Below are positions 38,797 through 45,731 of a stretch of 64,000 nt of DNA, piece after piece (position 1 is the first letter of the stretch; every line of letters begins with the position of its first letter). Both the position numbers and the translations under genes were made by a program. The DNA is from Streptomyces sp. JHA26 (lineage in GTDB: Bacteria > Actinomycetota > Actinomycetes > Streptomycetales > Streptomycetaceae): contig NZ_BDJC01000021.1 in assembly GCF_002005565.1 (NCBI RefSeq), forward strand, positions 1-64,000, written 5' to 3'. Below the pieces are notes generated by a model. That model was not told the DNA's origin, ran no database searches, and saw nothing but the letters and a program-made list of their open reading frames with translations.

Positions 38797-38973
38797 GTGC
38801 CTATGATGCGCCGTCGGCCGTCCCCCACGCGTGGGGGCCCTCCCGGACGCCCGCGTGCGGTCCCGCGCCGCTCGGCCATGGCCACCGGGCCCGTACGGGA
38901 GGTTGACTGGGGGGTGGTCGCAGGAAGGCGGTGCCGAAGGGGCACCGTCCCGACGGGCGGGAGCGGACACGAC

Positions 38974-39453
38974 ATGATCGACGGGGCGTACTTCGTACTG
39001 GCGGTGCTGGGCGTGCTCGGGACCGGCCTGGCGGCCGGGGTCTTCTGCGCCTTCTCGACGTTCGTCATGCGGGGCCTCGCCGCGCTGCCGCCCGCGCAGG
39101 GCGTCGCGGCGATGAACGCCATCAACACGGCCGCGGTGCGCCCGGCGTTCATGCTCGTCCTCCTCGGGACGACGGTGGTCTCCGCGGTGATCGCGGTGGT
39201 GACGTTCGTGCGGTGGCCGGACGAGGGCGCGGTGGAGTTGCTGCTGGGCAGCGCGCTGTACCTGTTCGGGTCGTTCGGGGTCACCGTGGCCGCCAACGTG
39301 CCGCGCAACGCGGCGCTGCTCCAACTGGAGCCGGGCTCGGCGGAGGCGGCCGGCCGCTGGTCCTCGTACGTGCGCGAGTGGACCGCGTGGAACCACGTCC
39401 GTACGGGTGCCTCGGCCGCGGCGGCGGTGGCGTACGTGCTGGCCCTCGCCTGA
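38974..39453 (+). CDS. DUF1772 (anthrone oxygenase-like) membrane protein
   Basis: The 159-residue protein has four hydrophobic segments and the DUF1772 features: FCAFSTFVMRGLAALPP near the start, MNAINTAAVRPAFMLVLLG, NVPRNAALLQLEP and EWTAWNHVRTGASAAAAV. Members include small membrane proteins similar to anthrone oxygenases, but most have no proven role. A GGGAG lies 9 bases before the ATG at 38974. It is upstream of the GltD-like gene with 101 bases between; a shared transcript is possible. Confidence 0.82.
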   Translation: MIDGAYFVLAVLGVLGTGLAAGVFCAFSTFVMRGLAALPPAQGVAAMNAINTAAVRPAFMLVLLGTTVVSAVIAVVTFVRWPDEGAVELLLGSALYLFGSFGVTVAANVPRNAALLQLEPGSAEAAGRWSSYVREWTAWNHVRTGASAAAAVAYVLALA

Positions 39454-39554
39454 GGGCCGGCGCCCTGCGGGCGGCCGCGGGGGGACGTATCGTGAGCGGG
39501 AGAGCGTTGCCCGGCGACGCCCGGCCAGCCACCCCGCACGCAAGGGAGACGGCC

Positions 39555-41045
39555 ATGGCCGATCCCAAGGGATTCATGACCACGCCCCGCGAGGAATGGC
39601 CCCGCAGGCCGGTCGGGGAACGGGTGCGGGACTGGGACGAGGTGTACGTTCCGGGCGCGCTGCTCCCCCTCGTCGGTCCGCAGGCCGACCGGTGCATGGA
39701 CTGCGGTGTCCCCTTCTGCCACGACGCCTGTCCGCTCGGCAATCTGATCCCCGAGTGGAACGACCTGGTCGCCCGCGCGGACTGGCGGGCGGCGAGCGAC
39801 CGGCTGCACGCCACGAACAACTTCCCCGAGTTCACGGGCCGGTTGTGTCCGGCACCGTGCGAGGCGGGGTGTGTGCTCGCCATCGACCAGCCTGCGGTCA
39901 CCATCAAGAACGTCGAGTGCGCCATCGCCGACAGGGCCTGGGAGGAGGGCTTCACTCCCCCGCGTCCGCCGGACCGGCTGTCCGGGCGGACCGTGGCGGT
40001 GATCGGGTCGGGGCCCACCGGCCTCGCGGCCGCCCAGCAGCTGACCCGGGCCGGACACACGGTCGCCGTCTACGAGCGGGACGACCGGATCGGCGGACTC
40101 CTGCGGTACGGCATCCCCGCGTTCAAGATGGAGAAGCGTCACCTGGAGCGCCGCATCGACCAGATGCGGGCCGAGGGGACCAGGTTCCGTACGTCGACGG
40201 CGGTCGGGCGGGACGCCGACGCCGCGGAGCTGCGGGCCCGCTACGACGCGGTCGTGATCGCCACGGGGGCGACCGCCTGGCGCGAACTGCCCGTGCCGGG
40301 CCGGGAGCTGGCCGGGGTGCACCAGGCGATGGAGTACCTGCCGCTGGCCAACCGGGTGTGCGAGGGAGATCTGAAGACCTCCCCGCTGTCCGCCGCCGGC
40401 AAGCACGTCGTCATCGTCGGCGGCGGTGACACCGGCGCGGACTGCCTCGGCACGGCGGTACGGGAAGGGGCCGCGTCCGTGACCCAGTTGGACATCTACA
40501 CCCGGCCGGGCGCGGCCCGCGACGAGGAGGCCGAGCCCTGGCCGACGTATCCGAGGCTCTACCGGCTGTCGGCCGCGCACGAGGAGGCGCGCCACCTGCG
40601 CTCGGCGCCTGCGGCCGACGCGGACGCGCGGCTGTTCGCGGCGTCCACGCTCCGCCTCACCGGCGACGCGCAGGGGCACGTGCGCTCGCTGCACCTGGTC
40701 GGGGTGGACGCCGGACGCCGTCCGCTGCCCGGCACCGAGCGGACGCTCCCCGCCGACCTGGTGCTGCTCGCCCTCGGCTTCTCGGGCCCCGACCGGACGG
40801 ACGGGCTCGTCGACGGGCTGGGGCTGGGGCTGGACCCGCGGGGCACGATCGCCCGCGGCCGGGACTTCGCCACCAACGTCCCCGGGGTGTTCGCCGCGGG
40901 GGACGCCGCCCGCGGGCAGTCGCTCGTCGTGTGGGCGATCGCCGAGGGGCGGGCGGTGGCGGCCGCCGTCGACCGCCACCTGTCGGGCGGCAGCACGCGC
41001 CTGCCGGCGCCGATCGGCCCGTACGACCGTCCGATGACGGTCTGA
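39555..41045 (+). CDS. Orphan GltD-like FAD/NADPH oxidoreductase
   Basis: The 496-residue protein is homologous to the small subunit of glutamate synthase. The N-terminal Fe-S part has CMDCGVPFCHDACPLGNLIPEW and LCPAPCEAGCVL with all cysteines; FAD binding is at GSGPTGLAAAQQLTRAGHTV, and NADPH binding at IVGGGDTGADCLGTAVREGA. It lacks a gltB partner here; from memory the real gltBD of S. coelicolor lies about 50 genes away. So this is an orphan electron-transfer subunit that may serve another enzyme. A GGGAG lies before the ATG at 39555. Confidence 0.88.
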   Translation: MADPKGFMTTPREEWPRRPVGERVRDWDEVYVPGALLPLVGPQADRCMDCGVPFCHDACPLGNLIPEWNDLVARADWRAASDRLHATNNFPEFTGRLCPAPCEAGCVLAIDQPAVTIKNVECAIADRAWEEGFTPPRPPDRLSGRTVAVIGSGPTGLAAAQQLTRAGHTVAVYERDDRIGGLLRYGIPAFKMEKRHLERRIDQMRAEGTRFRTSTAVGRDADAAELRARYDAVVIATGATAWRELPVPGRELAGVHQAMEYLPLANRVCEGDLKTSPLSAAGKHVVIVGGGDTGADCLGTAVREGAASVTQLDIYTRPGAARDEEAEPWPTYPRLYRLSAAHEEARHLRSAPAADADARLFAASTLRLTGDAQGHVRSLHLVGVDAGRRPLPGTERTLPADLVLLALGFSGPDRTDGLVDGLGLGLDPRGTIARGRDFATNVPGVFAAGDAARGQSLVVWAIAEGRAVAAAVDRHLSGGSTRLPAPIGPYDRPMTV

Positions 41046-41092
41046 ACCGCGGCCGGACCCTCCTCCCCGGCGGGACCGGCCTTGCCCGCGGT
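41046..41092. terminator. Convergent terminator candidate
   Basis: Nested inverted repeats ACCGCGG/CCGCGGT (41046-41052 with 41086-41092) and GGCCGG/CCGGCC (41051-41056 with 41076-41081) sit between the convergent GltD-like and methyltransferase genes. The loop is long, so the call is tentative. Confidence 0.45.
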
Positions 41093-41895
41093 CACGGCTT
41101 GCGGGCCACCGCCCCGTAGCCCGGGACGACCCCGTCGTCCTGCCCGGCGACCGGCTCGCCCAGCTCCGGGTGCCACAGGTGGGGCACCTCGATGCCCGGT
41201 TCGACCAGTTCCAGACCGTCGAAGAAGCGGGCGAACTCCGCGCGTGAGCGCAGGGCCAGGGTGACGCCGGCGGCCCTGAGCTTCTCGGTGGCCGCCCGCG
41301 ACTCCTCGGGCGTGAAGTCCGCGGTCGCGTGGGTCATCACCAGGTAGCTGCCCGAGGGCAGCGCGGACAGCAGCCGGCCGACCAGGTCGTGCGCCCCGTC
41401 CTCGTCGGAGACGAAGTGCAGCAGCGCGACCAGCGACAGCGCCACGGGCCGGTCGAGGTCCAGGATCTTCCTGGCACCGTCCAGGACGGCGTCGGGGTCC
41501 CGCACGTCGGCCTGGAGGTACTCGGTCGCGCCCTCGGGCGTGCCGCGCAGCAGGGCCGCCGCGTGGGCCAGCACGATCGGGTCGTTGTCGCAGTAGACGA
41601 CGCGCGAGTCGGGCGCGGTCTCCTGGGCGATCTGGTGGAGGTTGGGCTCGGTGGGGATGCCGGTGCCGACGTCCAGGAACTGCCGTACGCCGTGGCCGGC
41701 CAGCCAGCGCGTGGCCCGGTGCATGAAGGCGCGGTTGACCCGCGCCATCACCGGCACCCTCGGGTCGAGGGCGAGCATCTGGCGGCCCATCTCCTCGTCG
41801 ATCGGGTAGTTGTCCTTACCGCCGAGGTACCAGTCGTACATCCGCGCGGGGTGCGGCCTGCTCGTGTCGATGCCGGCGTGGTGCTGCCCGGTCAT
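41092..41895 (-). CDS. SAV2177-type (DUF574) SAM-dependent methyltransferase
   Basis: The 267-residue protein belongs to a large Streptomyces family of methyltransferases (pfam04672). Family marks are the start DTSRPHPARMYDWYLGGKDN, the SAM motif FLDVGTGIPTEPNLHQIAQ, VVYCDNDPIVLAHAAALL, and SLVALLHFVSDEDGA. Targets are unknown. These genes often lie beside DUF397/DUF5753 pairs, as here. The ATG at 41895 has GGAG 8 bases upstream. The 91 bases between it and the DUF397 gene are AT-richer than the surroundings and probably contain its promoter. Confidence 0.9.
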   Translation of the reverse strand: MTGQHHAGIDTSRPHPARMYDWYLGGKDNYPIDEEMGRQMLALDPRVPVMARVNRAFMHRATRWLAGHGVRQFLDVGTGIPTEPNLHQIAQETAPDSRVVYCDNDPIVLAHAAALLRGTPEGATEYLQADVRDPDAVLDGARKILDLDRPVALSLVALLHFVSDEDGAHDLVGRLLSALPSGSYLVMTHATADFTPEESRAATEKLRAAGVTLALRSRAEFARFFDGLELVEPGIEVPHLWHPELGEPVAGQDDGVVPGYGAVARKP

Positions 41896-41986
41896 GGCGC
41901 GCTCCAAGGTGTGAAGTTTTCGCAGCAATCGGTGATCGGCTCAGTGCTGAACAGCTTAAGAACAAACATCAACAACAGCGCGTGCT

Positions 41987-42262
41987 TCAGGACAGCAGGA
42001 AGTCCGCCTCTCCCGCCTTCGCCCCTTCGATGAAGGCCGTCATCTCGGCGGAGGTGTAGATCAGCGCCGGCCCGTCGGGGTCGGTGGACTGGCGTACGGC
42101 GATCCGGCCGTCGGCGAGCTTCATCGCCTCCAGGCAGTTGCCGCCGTTGCCGCCGCTCCACGGTTTGTGCCAGCCCTCGCTGCCCAGCTCGCGGGCGGGC
42201 ATGCCGTTGTAGATGCGTTCGGCGCGGCCGCGTGGCGACGGCTGGGGCTTGGTGCGGTTCAT
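41987..42262 (-). CDS. DUF397 protein (Scr2-like toxin family)
   Basis: The 91-residue protein has the DUF397 core: WHKPWSGGNGGNCLEAMKLADGRIAVRQSTDPDGPALIY (in parts: GNCLEAM, VRQSTDPDGPAL) and EMTAFIEGAKAGEADFL at the end. DUF397 proteins of Streptomyces act with DUF5753 regulators; one pair was reported as a toxin-antitoxin system (Scr1/Scr2). The ATG at 42262 begins immediately after the regulator's stop codon (TGAATG, no spacer), a strong sign of coupled translation. Confidence 0.9.
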   Translation of the reverse strand: MNRTKPQPSPRGRAERIYNGMPARELGSEGWHKPWSGGNGGNCLEAMKLADGRIAVRQSTDPDGPALIYTSAEMTAFIEGAKAGEADFLLS

Positions 42263-43123
42263 TCACAGCTCCTTGCGGAGATCCCGGAGGATCTCCTTCG
42301 TGCGATGTGCCGTGGCGGCCTGCGCCGCCATGCGGTCCATGACCTCGAGGTGGGTCGCCACCTCGGCGCGCGCGTCGAGGTAGACGGCGCCGGTCAGGTA
42401 CTCGCTGTAGACCATGTCGGGAAGTTCCGGCACGGCGAATCGGAACAGCACGAAGGGCCCGTACGTGCCGGGGTGCGGCCCGTTCTCGAACGGGGCGATC
42501 TGCAGCGTCACGTTGGACAGCTCCGTGGCGTCGAGCAGTCTGTCGATCTGGGCACGCATCACCTCCGGGCCGCCGACCGGGCGGCGCAGCGCGGTCTCGT
42601 CCATGACGACCCACAGCCGGGGCGCGTCCTCGCGGATGAGCAGTTCCTGGCGCTGCATGCGCAGGGCGACGTGGCGCTCGATGTCGTCGGGCCGGGTCTG
42701 GCCGATGGCGCCCGAGCGCAGGACCCCGCGCGCGTAGTCCTCGGTCTGCAGCAGCCCGGGGACGAAGTGCGGCTCGTAGGAGCGGATCAGCGAGGCCGCG
42801 CCCTCCAGGCTGACGTACATGGAGAACCAGCCCGGGAGGATGTCGTGGAAGCGCTGCCACCACCCGGGCCTGTTCGCGTCCTCGGCCAGCTGGACGAAGA
42901 CCTCCGCCTCCTCGTCCCCGACGCCGTAGGCCTTCAGCAGCAACTGGAGGTACGGGATCTTGAGGGCGACCTCGGCCGTCTCCATGCGGCGCACGGTCGC
43001 GGGGGCCACGCGCAGGACACGGGCGGCTTCCTCCCGCTTGAGCCCCGCGCGTTCGCGCAGGTCCAGCAGGCGCCGGCCGAGGACGACCTGGCCGACCGTC
43101 GGCGCGGACCGCGGCTCGCTCAC
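42263..43123 (-). CDS. XRE regulator with DUF5753 domain (WhiJ/Scr1-like)
   Basis: The 286-residue protein has an N-terminal helix-turn-helix (VVLGRRLLDLRERAGLKREEAARVL... ATVRRMETAEV) and a C-terminal DUF5753 domain (GAASLIRSYEPHFVPGLLQTEDYARGVL, MQRQELLIREDAPRLWVVMDETALRRPVG). This is the family of WhiJ and of Scr1 antitoxins, which keep differentiation genes off until the small DUF397 partner acts. The GTG at 43123 was chosen because GGAGG lies 7 bases upstream; the frame is open to 43165 but that part crosses a palindrome. It is divergent from an RsbW-like gene. Confidence 0.93.
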   Translation of the reverse strand: MSEPRSAPTVGQVVLGRRLLDLRERAGLKREEAARVLRVAPATVRRMETAEVALKIPYLQLLLKAYGVGDEEAEVFVQLAEDANRPGWWQRFHDILPGWFSMYVSLEGAASLIRSYEPHFVPGLLQTEDYARGVLRSGAIGQTRPDDIERHVALRMQRQELLIREDAPRLWVVMDETALRRPVGGPEVMRAQIDRLLDATELSNVTLQIAPFENGPHPGTYGPFVLFRFAVPELPDMVYSEYLTGAVYLDARAEVATHLEVMDRMAAQAATAHRTKEILRDLRKEL

Positions 43124-43158
43124 CGCCCCACCTCCACGAAGAGTCCTGAACAGTCCCG

Positions 43159-43195
43159 TGATCACGGGGTCCCCGGTCCGGGGACCCCGTGATCA
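43159..43195. repeat. 37-bp near-perfect palindrome upstream of the XRE gene
   Basis: Two 18-base arms (43159-43176 and 43178-43195) are perfectly complementary around one central base. It starts with TGATCACGGGG and mirrors to the same on the other strand. It lies 36 bases before the XRE start codon. It may be an operator for the regulator or an RNA hairpin in its leader. Confidence 0.85.
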
Positions 43196-43347
43196 TCGAC
43201 GAGCCGGCCGCGATGTGCGCGGACAGCCCGGCGGCGCCATTCGAAGACCCATTCGAAAGTCTGGGCAGACCCTCGGTGATCTGAAGTGGCGCCGCTCGAC
43301 GTGCTGTTGCGAAGCAGTGTGCCACGCCCTTCCAGACCGTCACACAG

Positions 43348-43383
43348 CACTCTGCACTTTTCAGAGTGACACTTGCCAAGTGT
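43348..43383. promoter_or_regulatory. Two adjacent small palindromes before the RsbW-like gene
   Basis: CACTCTG (43348-43354) pairs with CAGAGTG (43362-43368), followed at once by the 15-base palindrome ACACTTGCCAAGTGT (43369-43383). They end 16 bases before the GTG at 43400 and lie in the divergent promoter region of the DUF5753 regulator, so they are good operator candidates. Confidence 0.55.
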
Positions 43384-43399
43384 TCCCGGCGGGGCGATA

Positions 43400-44041
43400 G
43401 TGGCAAGCGTGATTCCGTCCGCGCCCTTAGGAACAGACGCCGCCGAGGCCCCCGTGAGCCTCGGCGCCACCATGGGAGCCGGCCCCGCGGGGGCCGCCGC
43501 TGCCGAGCGCCGGTTCCGTTTCGAGCTGGCCGCGCACCCGGGCTCTCCCGCGCAGGCCAGACACCTGACGCGCGCCCGGCTGAACGGCTGGTCGGTGTGC
43601 GAGGACACCTGTGACACCGCGGCCCTGGTGGTCTCCGAACTGGTGACCAACGCGATCGTGCACACCGCGAGCCGGCACATCGTCTGCGAGCTGCACGACG
43701 ACGACGAGCTGGTGCGCATAGCCGTGCGCGACGAGGGCTGCGCGCCCGGCCAGCCGCACCCGTCGGACGGGCAGCGGCCCGACGACGAGCACGGCAGGGG
43801 GCTCCTCCTCGTCGACGCCCTGTGCGACGCCTGGGGAGCCCACGAGCACGGGCCCGGACTGCTGGTCTGGGCCGAACTGCCGCGCCGGGCCGACGCGCCG
43901 CGCGACCCGTCCGGTCCCCGCGGCGACCTGGGCTGGGGCGCCCGCCCCAAGCCCCGGTCCACCGACACCGTCGGCGACGCGGGCGAGGCGGAGGAACACC
44001 ACCGGGAAGCACACCGCGGAACGGGGACCGCATGGCTATGA
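43400..44041 (+). CDS. RsbW-like ATP-binding protein (anti-sigma-type kinase)
   Basis: The 213-residue protein has a GHKL ATPase domain of the type in anti-sigma factors: the N-box is ALVVSELVTNAIVHT, with DEGCAPGQP as the G1-like motif and DDEHGRGLLLVDALCDAWG as the G2 region. Such proteins occur beside DUF397/DUF5753 genes in many Streptomyces loci. The first ~45 residues are Ala/Gly-rich. The GTG at 43400 is my choice from resemblance to the S. coelicolor version; a GTG at 43409 is an alternative and neither has a strong ribosome site. It is followed by an overlapping small gene. Confidence 0.85.
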   Translation: MASVIPSAPLGTDAAEAPVSLGATMGAGPAGAAAAERRFRFELAAHPGSPAQARHLTRARLNGWSVCEDTCDTAALVVSELVTNAIVHTASRHIVCELHDDDELVRIAVRDEGCAPGQPHPSDGQRPDDEHGRGLLLVDALCDAWGAHEHGPGLLVWAELPRRADAPRDPSGPRGDLGWGARPKPRSTDTVGDAGEAEEHHREAHRGTGTAWL

Positions 44042-44472
44042 GGGCTCCGTCCGGCAGTCGCCCGCTCGGCCTGGACACCCTGGTCCGTCTGCAGCGCGCG
44101 CTGCACGAGTCCGGAACGCCCCGGCGACTGCTCGTGCCGGACGGCATGACGGCCCCGCTCGGCTGCGACGCGGTGGCGGTGCCCGCGCGCTTCGGCCCGC
44201 TGGTGATGCCCCGGCTGCCGCGCGTGGGGTGCGTCTACGCCGACGAGGCGCACTGGTGGTGGATCGTCCCGTCCGACTCCGACTACGCCCTGGAGTGGCC
44301 CGCCCCGGCCCGGTACGCCACCGGCGCGGTCGTTCCCGACGCCCCGGGCGTTCCCGGTCTGATACACCGGCCGGACGGCACGGTCCCCTACACCCCGCCC
44401 ATCCCGCTCTACCTGGCCCTGTGCCGCCTGACGGGCACGACGCCGACGTGGTCACGCCCGGTGACCGCGTAG
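44032..44472 (+). CDS. Conserved hypothetical protein coupled to the RsbW-like gene
   Basis: I do not know a function. The 146-residue protein is soluble, with the conserved-looking stretches PLGLDTLVRLQRALHESG, PLGCDAVAVPARFGPLVMPRLPRVGCVYADEAHWWWIVPSDSD (cited as VMPRLPRVGCVY and HWWWIVPSDSD) and YATGAVVPDAPG. It overlaps the end of the RsbW-like gene by 10 bases; an ATG at 44038 would give an ATGA overlap. The tight coupling suggests that the two proteins act together, for example as a partner or anti-anti-sigma-like helper (inference). Confidence 0.78.
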   Translation: MAMRAPSGSRPLGLDTLVRLQRALHESGTPRRLLVPDGMTAPLGCDAVAVPARFGPLVMPRLPRVGCVYADEAHWWWIVPSDSDYALEWPAPARYATGAVVPDAPGVPGLIHRPDGTVPYTPPIPLYLALCRLTGTTPTWSRPVTA

Positions 44473-44542
44473 CCCCGGCACCCTCCCCTCACACCTCGGC
44501 GCCCGTTCGCCCGGCGCCCGCGGGCCGTGTCACGCGGCCGTG

Positions 44543-44728
44543 TCACGCGGCCGCGTCACCGGCGGGCTCGCCGCCGCGGACGACGACCAGGAACATGTCC
44601 GTGGCGAGGTCCATGACGACCTCGGCGGGCAGGCCCTCCAGACGCCGCGCCTGCGCGAACTCCTCCGCGGGCCAGGACCCGCGCGGGCCACCGGCGGGGA
44701 AGCGTTCGAGCACCGTTCGCCCGTTCAC
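44543..44728 (-). CDS. Small hypothetical protein (61 residues)
   Basis: This short gene has an excellent ribosome site (GGAGG 6 bases before the GTG at 44728) and the residue pattern of a folded small protein: MNGRTVLERFPAGGPRGSWP, EEFAQARRLEGLPAEVVMDL and ATDMFLVVVRGG. Codon third positions are GC-rich as in real genes. I believe similar proteins occur in other Streptomyces. The function is unknown; it stands alone, with promoter space of about 150 bases upstream, divergent from nothing and followed by the hypothetical gene in the opposite orientation. Confidence 0.7.
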   Translation of the reverse strand: MNGRTVLERFPAGGPRGSWPAEEFAQARRLEGLPAEVVMDLATDMFLVVVRGGEPAGDAAA

Positions 44729-44883
44729 CCTGCACCTCCATGTAGCGCTGTACTCGTAGAGTCAAACGCCAACCATGGAGTGAACGCCTCGCGAAGTGAC
44801 GGTACTGAGACCAAGTCGACACCCGTTCACCGCAAAGTGTGAGCGCCGTCTCAGCTGTTCGGATCCTTTCGCCACGGTGCGTG

Positions 44884-45573
44884 TCAGTCCTCGTACTCGT
44901 CGTGGTACCGGATGCCCTCACCGCCCACGGGCGCCCCGAGAGCCGACGCCCGCCCCTCCGGTCGTTCCCACGGCTCCCGCCGGCCCAGCGCGGTGAGGTC
45001 GAGGAGACTGGTGGTCGACCCGAGCCCGTCGAGGCCGCGTCCGTACGTCGAGTAGGTGTGGAAGACCCGGTCGCGGTCCCGCAGGAAGCAGCTGAGTCCC
45101 GGCCGCTCGGTGAGTTCGCCCTCGCGTTCGAGGGTCACCTCGAAGTCGGTGTTGAAGTCGCTGACGCAGGACGAGTACCAGGGCAGCGTCCAGCCCATCC
45201 GTGCCTTGAACGGCAGGATCTTCGGGTACGGCGCCCGGGACACCGCCGCGAAGGACGTACCGCGTGCGCGCAGGTGCGCGAGGTGCCCGATCTGGTCCAG
45301 GAACGCGGAGCAGCCGCGGCAGCCGGCGTCCCACTCGGGGGCGAACATGAAGTGGTGGACGATGAGCTGGTCGCGCCCCTCGAAGAGGTCGAGCAGGGAG
45401 GCCTTGCCGCCGCCGCCCTCGAAGACGTACTCCTTGTCGACCTCCACCATCGGCAGTCCGCGCCGCTCGGCGTTGAGCGCGTCCCGGGCGCGTGTGGCCG
45501 CCTTCTCCTTGGCCAGCAGGGCCGCGCGCGCCGCGCGCCAGTCCTCGCGCGAGGCGATCTCGGGAAGCGACAT
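44884..45573 (-). CDS. DUF899 thioredoxin-like protein
   Basis: The 229-residue protein has the DUF899 features: EIASREDWRAARAALLAKEKAATRARD, RGLPMVEVDKEYVFEGGGG, LIVHHFMFAPEWDAGCRGCSAFLDQIGHL, with a CxxC pair in a thioredoxin-like position, and SSCVSDFNTDFEVTLE, GLSCFLRD and VFHTYSTYGRGLD. The fold is thioredoxin-like, the reaction unknown. ATG at 45573 follows GGAGGAGCTGGAGCCC, so the ribosome site is clear. It lies downstream of the FUSC gene in the same direction, with 158 bases between them. Confidence 0.9.
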   Translation of the reverse strand: MSLPEIASREDWRAARAALLAKEKAATRARDALNAERRGLPMVEVDKEYVFEGGGGKASLLDLFEGRDQLIVHHFMFAPEWDAGCRGCSAFLDQIGHLAHLRARGTSFAAVSRAPYPKILPFKARMGWTLPWYSSCVSDFNTDFEVTLEREGELTERPGLSCFLRDRDRVFHTYSTYGRGLDGLGSTTSLLDLTALGRREPWERPEGRASALGAPVGGEGIRYHDEYED

Positions 45574-45686
45574 GGGCTCCAGCTCCTCCTGTGCAGCGGT
45601 CCGTCGGGGTGCTGACCGGTGGCGGGAGGGGAACTCATCGCAGCGCGGCGGGTTTTTCCCGGACCGGCGCCGCGGATTCACGAAGG

Positions 45687-45718
45687 CCCGGCGGCTCGGC
45701 GACCCGGCGGCTCGGCGA
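45687..45718. repeat. 16-bp perfect tandem duplication
   Basis: CCCGGCGGCTCGGCGA occurs at 45687-45702 and again at 45703-45718, in the short gap between the FUSC and DUF899 genes. It looks like a replication-slippage duplication. Confidence 0.8.
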
Positions 45719-45731
45719 CCCTGCATGAGCG

